A stretch of 8,066 bases of DNA from an uncultured Sphingopyxis sp. Its GTDB lineage: Bacteria; Pseudomonadota; Alphaproteobacteria; Sphingomonadales; Sphingomonadaceae. How positions within the stretch are numbered: the first letter of the stretch is position 1; the number at the start of each line of letters is the position of its first letter. A model generated the notes under the pieces. That model saw only the letters and a list, made by a program, of their open reading frames with translations. It was not told where the DNA came from and did not search any database. Of the stretch, positions 5,474 through 8,066 are shown piece by piece. The DNA is taken from assembly GCA_936933955.1 (NCBI GenBank), contig CAKZIN010000084.1:1-8066 (forward strand), written 5' to 3'. Made by a program: the position numbers and the translations under genes.

Positions 5474-5598
5474 CTCTATGCCGCCGCGATGAAATCGTTG
5501 CACGGGTAACCTTAGCTGGTAACGGAGCGGGGCAACGTGCATGGGTGGCGCAAGCGTAATAGCGCTTTGCGACCGGCGCAGCGGGAGACGGGGAAAAA
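5474..5598 (+). other. Intergenic gap dapD to TonB-receptor gene, with two short repeat signals
   Basis: These 125 bp hold no gene and no hairpin plus T-run after dapD. GGTAAC occurs twice (5505-5510 and 5518-5523) in direct orientation, 13 bp apart. AAGCG-TAATAG-CGCTT (5552-5567) is a 5-bp inverted repeat with a 6-nt centre. TTGCAC at 5498-5503 could be a -35, but no good -10 lies 16-18 bp downstream. The receptor gene probably has its own promoter here, which I cannot place with confidence. Confidence 0.35.
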
Positions 5599-7719
5599 AT
5601 GAGGGAAGCCGCGCTCGGCTGGCTGCGCTGTGGCGCAAGCGCGTCAGCGCTGCTCCTCGCCACTGGCGCGTCGGCGCAAGCGAGCGTTGCGGCCCAGCCG
5701 GCAACGTCCTCCGCGCCCCCTGCCCCGCCGGCCGCCGCTAACGTCACCCGCGGCGCAGCCGCGACGCAGACCTTCACGCCTGCTGACTTCGAACGCTACG
5801 CCCCCCGCAGCGCGCTCGACATGGTGCGGCAGATTCCGGACTTTCGCATCACCGAGTCGAGCGACGCCCGCGGCCTTGGGCAGGCGAGCCAGAACGTCCT
5901 CATCAACGGACAGCGGATTGCGGGCAAGGACGAGGATGCGCAGAGCGTGCTGGGCCGCATCGCCGCGCGCGCCGTGTCGCGGATCGAAGTGGTGGACGGG
6001 GCGACGCTGTCGATCCCCGGTCTCACCGGGCGCGTCGCGAATGTCGTGACCATCCCGTCGGGCCTCAGTGGCCAGTTCCGCCTCACGACTGAGGCGCGCC
6101 CTGCGCTCGGTCTCGCGACGCCGGGAGGGAACGTCTCGCTTTCCGGTCGGCTCGGCGAGAACGACGTGTCGTTTAGCGTTTCGAATGAGAGCAGCCTGCG
6201 CGGTGGAGCGTCGGTACAGCGGTTGAGGCAGCCGAACGGCGGTGTGATTTACGATCGCGACGAGTTCGCACGCTTCGATCACCAGACGCCGAAGATCGCC
6301 GGCTCGCTTTCGCGCGCTTGGGGTGACGGTAGCCTCCTCAACCTCGCGCTGTCCGGTCATTATTTTATTGAACGCACGCGTATTGACGGGAGTGCGGATT
6401 TCCCTGCGTTCGAGCCGCCGTTCGACGACGTCTTCACCGGCACATATGACGGCTGGTCGATCGAAGCGAGCGGTGACTACGCCTTCTCCGTCGGCGACGG
6501 CGCCACGCTCAAACTGATCGCGCTACAGCGACTGAGCGACGGCACCGGCGAGGACCGGTTCAGCTACCTCTATCGCTTGCCGACGGCGACGACCCGGGGC
6601 AGCGCGGTGCAGTTCGGCGATTTCGACGGTGAAAGCGTGGTGCGCGCCGAATTGACCACCGCCGCCGACGCCGACGCGTGGACCTTTGCGGTGGAGGGCG
6701 CGTATAATTTCCTCGACCGTGCGACGTCCTTCGGCATGATTTCGGGTAGCGCTCCGGTCAATTTCAAGCCGCTCCCCGGGGGGACAGTCTTCGTCGATGA
6801 ATGGCGCGCCGAGGCGAGCGCCAGCCGTCGCTTCTCGCTGACCGCCAACCTAACGTTGCAGGCGACGCTGGCGGGCGAGATCAGCCGTCTGCGCCTCGCC
6901 AGGCGCTCCACCCGGCAGTTTCTGCGTCCCAAGGGCAAGCTGGCGCTGGCCTGGACGCCGAGTTCGCGCTGGACGGTCAATGTTGCGCTCGAACGTCGCG
7001 TCGGCCAGCTCAGCTTCGGCGATTTCGCGGCGCAGCTCAACGTCCAGCAAGGCGCGCAGCTCGGCAGCAACGAGGAGCTGGTTCCGGCGCAAAGCTGGTT
7101 CGGGGAGGTGCTGGCCACACGCACGCTGGGCGCGGCCGGATCGCTGACGCTCGGCGCACGCTACGAAGCGATCAGCGACATCGTCGACTATATTCCGATC
7201 GGTCCCAGGCTCGCCGCCGTAGGCAATATCGCGAGCGCCCGGCGCGCGGCGCTGCTCGCCCGGGGTACGTTCAATCTCGACGGGCTGGGCATTACAGGCG
7301 GGCGCGTCACCGCCGATCTCGAGTTCGCGGACAGTTCGGTCCGCGATCCACTGCTTGGCGAACTGCGCCCGATCAGCGGCGATCGTATCGTTCAAGCGCT
7401 GATCGACTTCCGCCACGATGTTTCCGGGACGCCGCTTGCGTGGGGCACATCGCTGTTCATCAATCACGAGGCCCCGAGCTTTCGGCCGGACCAGGTCTAT
7501 CTGTCGCGGCGAACCAAACCGGTCATCAGCGCCTTCATCGAGCATAAGGACGTGCTCGGTCTCACCGTTCGCGCGACGTTGCGCAACCTGCTCGGATCGC
7601 GCGACGCCATCAGCCGCGACGTGTTCGCGCCGCGCCGCGACGTCGCGCTCGACTTCACCGAGCGGCAGGAGCGGCGCATTTCCCCTTTCGTGATTTTGAG
7701 CGTAAGCGGAAGCTTCTAG
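5599..7719 (+). CDS. TonB-dependent-receptor-like outer membrane protein (plug plus barrel)
   Basis: This 706-residue protein is predicted to be in the outer membrane. Residues 1 to about 28 form a Sec signal peptide (core ASALLLATG, likely cleavage after ASAQA), followed by an Ala/Pro-rich stretch to about residue 50. A plug-like domain spans about 57-155: FTPADFERYAPRSALDMVRQ leads into IPDF, then QNVLINGQRIAGK and IAARAVSRIEVVDG, the usual plug signature. From about 160 onward the sequence alternates short amphipathic strands with polar loops and ends VILSVSGSF with a terminal Phe, consistent with a TonB-receptor barrel. I see no clear TonB box between the signal peptide and the plug, so energised transport is uncertain. 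Ligand unknown; no siderophore or sugar genes are adjacent. The ATG is preceded by a GGGGA-like Shine-Dalgarno about 5 nt upstream. Its TAG overlaps the opposing gpmA stop. Confidence 0.85.
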   Translation: MREAALGWLRCGASASALLLATGASAQASVAAQPATSSAPPAPPAAANVTRGAAATQTFTPADFERYAPRSALDMVRQIPDFRITESSDARGLGQASQNVLINGQRIAGKDEDAQSVLGRIAARAVSRIEVVDGATLSIPGLTGRVANVVTIPSGLSGQFRLTTEARPALGLATPGGNVSLSGRLGENDVSFSVSNESSLRGGASVQRLRQPNGGVIYDRDEFARFDHQTPKIAGSLSRAWGDGSLLNLALSGHYFIERTRIDGSADFPAFEPPFDDVFTGTYDGWSIEASGDYAFSVGDGATLKLIALQRLSDGTGEDRFSYLYRLPTATTRGSAVQFGDFDGESVVRAELTTAADADAWTFAVEGAYNFLDRATSFGMISGSAPVNFKPLPGGTVFVDEWRAEASASRRFSLTANLTLQATLAGEISRLRLARRSTRQFLRPKGKLALAWTPSSRWTVNVALERRVGQLSFGDFAAQLNVQQGAQLGSNEELVPAQSWFGEVLATRTLGAAGSLTLGARYEAISDIVDYIPIGPRLAAVGNIASARRAALLARGTFNLDGLGITGGRVTADLEFADSSVRDPLLGELRPISGDRIVQALIDFRHDVSGTPLAWGTSLFINHEAPSFRPDQVYLSRRTKPVISAFIEHKDVLGLTVRATLRNLLGSRDAISRDVFAPRRDVALDFTERQERRISPFVILSVSGSF

Positions 7720-8066
7720 CGCTCCGAAAGATAGTAGCGGTCGGTCGCCCGCAACGCATCATCGAGCTGATAGACGATCGGCTGCCCGGTCGGAATTTCC
7801 AGGCTGGCGATGTCGGCGTCGCTGATGCCGGAGAGGTGCTTGACCAGCGCGCGCAGGCTGTTGCCGTGCGCGGAGATCATCACCCGCTCCCCGCCACGCA
7901 GCGCAGGCGCGATGTCGCTCTCCCAATATGGAAGCACGCGGGCGATCGTGTCTTTCAGGCTCTCTGTCTGGGGGATCGCCACGTCGGCGTAGCGCCGATC
8001 GCGTGAAAGGTCATATTCCGAGCCCGCATCGAGCGGCGGCGGCGGAATGTCGAAACTGCGACGCCA
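7716..8066 (-). CDS. gpmA: 2,3-bisphosphoglycerate-dependent phosphoglycerate mutase, C-terminal part (partial, cut by window edge)
   Basis: The last 116 residues are visible; the N-terminus, with the phosphorylated His of the RHG motif, lies beyond base 8066. The fragment begins WRRSFDIPPPPLDAGSEYDL, continues SRDRRYADVAIP and TESLKDTIARVLPYW, and contains ISAHGNSLRALVKHL, where the His (fragment residue 67) corresponds to the second catalytic His (His184 in E. coli). PTGQPIVYQL near the end matches the family. The enzyme interconverts 3- and 2-phosphoglycerate in cytosolic glycolysis and gluconeogenesis. The C-terminal tail is shorter than in E. coli, as is common in alphaproteobacteria. 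Its stop codon overlaps the stop of the convergent receptor gene (shared CTAG), leaving no room for a terminator between them. Confidence 0.97.
   Translation of the reverse strand, partial: WRRSFDIPPPPLDAGSEYDLSRDRRYADVAIPQTESLKDTIARVLPYWESDIAPALRGGERVMISAHGNSLRALVKHLSGISDADIASLEIPTGQPIVYQLDDALRATDRYYLSER

Noticed and set aside
4595..5704. A 369-codon open frame on the minus strand
   Set aside because: It is antisense to dapD, whose identity is certain. Its composition is rich in Arg, Ala, His and Asp without recognisable motifs.
6801..7547. Overlapping open frames on both strands (plus strand from 6801, minus strand from 7545)
   Set aside because: Both overlap the receptor barrel in other frames and show only Arg/Ala-biased composition.
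7695..7735. Terminator between the receptor gene and gpmA
   Set aside because: Only short partial pairings (CGGA/TCCG and the palindrome GAAGCTTC) exist around the stop codons, and no T-run follows on either strand.
7980..7982. A GTG start for gpmA giving an 88-residue protein
   Set aside because: The frame stays open to the window edge, and the upstream residues (WRRSFDIPPPP and on) match phosphoglycerate mutase, so this is an internal Val.

Overview
The window is high-GC DNA from an alphaproteobacterium, most likely a sphingomonad (Sphingomonas or a close relative). The evidence is the str operon order rpsL-rpsG-fusA with alphaproteobacterial S12 and S7 sequences, an arginine at S12 position 88, an S8 protease with an outer-membrane-type C-terminus, a TonB-dependent-receptor-like protein, and a HAD nucleotidase translationally linked to dapD. 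The assignment rests on protein character and gene order, not on a 16S sequence.

Left block (1-1310, minus strand): the str operon, read right to left. A candidate promoter (-35 TTGACC, 17-nt spacer, -10 TACAGG, then a GC-rich discriminator) at 1282-1310 precedes a leader of about 190 nt containing a strong compound hairpin. Then come rpsL (S12), a 106-nt spacer, rpsG (S7), a 66-nt spacer with a perfect 10-bp GCAA-tetraloop hairpin, and the first 21 codons of fusA (EF-G), cut by the window edge.

Centre-left (1340-3742, minus strand): an 800-residue secreted subtilisin (S8) predicted to be lipidated at Cys22. A Pro-Thr repeat links the lipid anchor to the protease domain, and the C-terminal region looks like a beta-barrel ending in Phe. 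The layout resembles lipoprotein autotransporter proteases such as SphB1 and NalP.

Centre-right (3858-5473, plus strand): a HAD-superfamily pyrimidine 5'-nucleotidase-like gene whose stop codon overlaps the start of dapD (lysine/diaminopimelate synthesis) by one base. A 115-bp divergent region separates this pair from the protease and contains a perfect 7-bp inverted repeat.

Right (5599-8066): a TonB-dependent-receptor-like outer membrane protein on the plus strand, convergent with the C-terminal part of gpmA (phosphoglycerate mutase) on the minus strand. The two stop codons overlap within a single CTAG.

Most of the window is housekeeping. I see no CRISPR array, tRNA, rRNA, insertion sequence, phage gene or defence locus, and no convincing new multi-gene system. 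The points most worth checking are the natural S12 Arg88, the lipid-anchored protease with its G-quadruplex-prone linker DNA, and the structured elements in the str operon leader and spacers.
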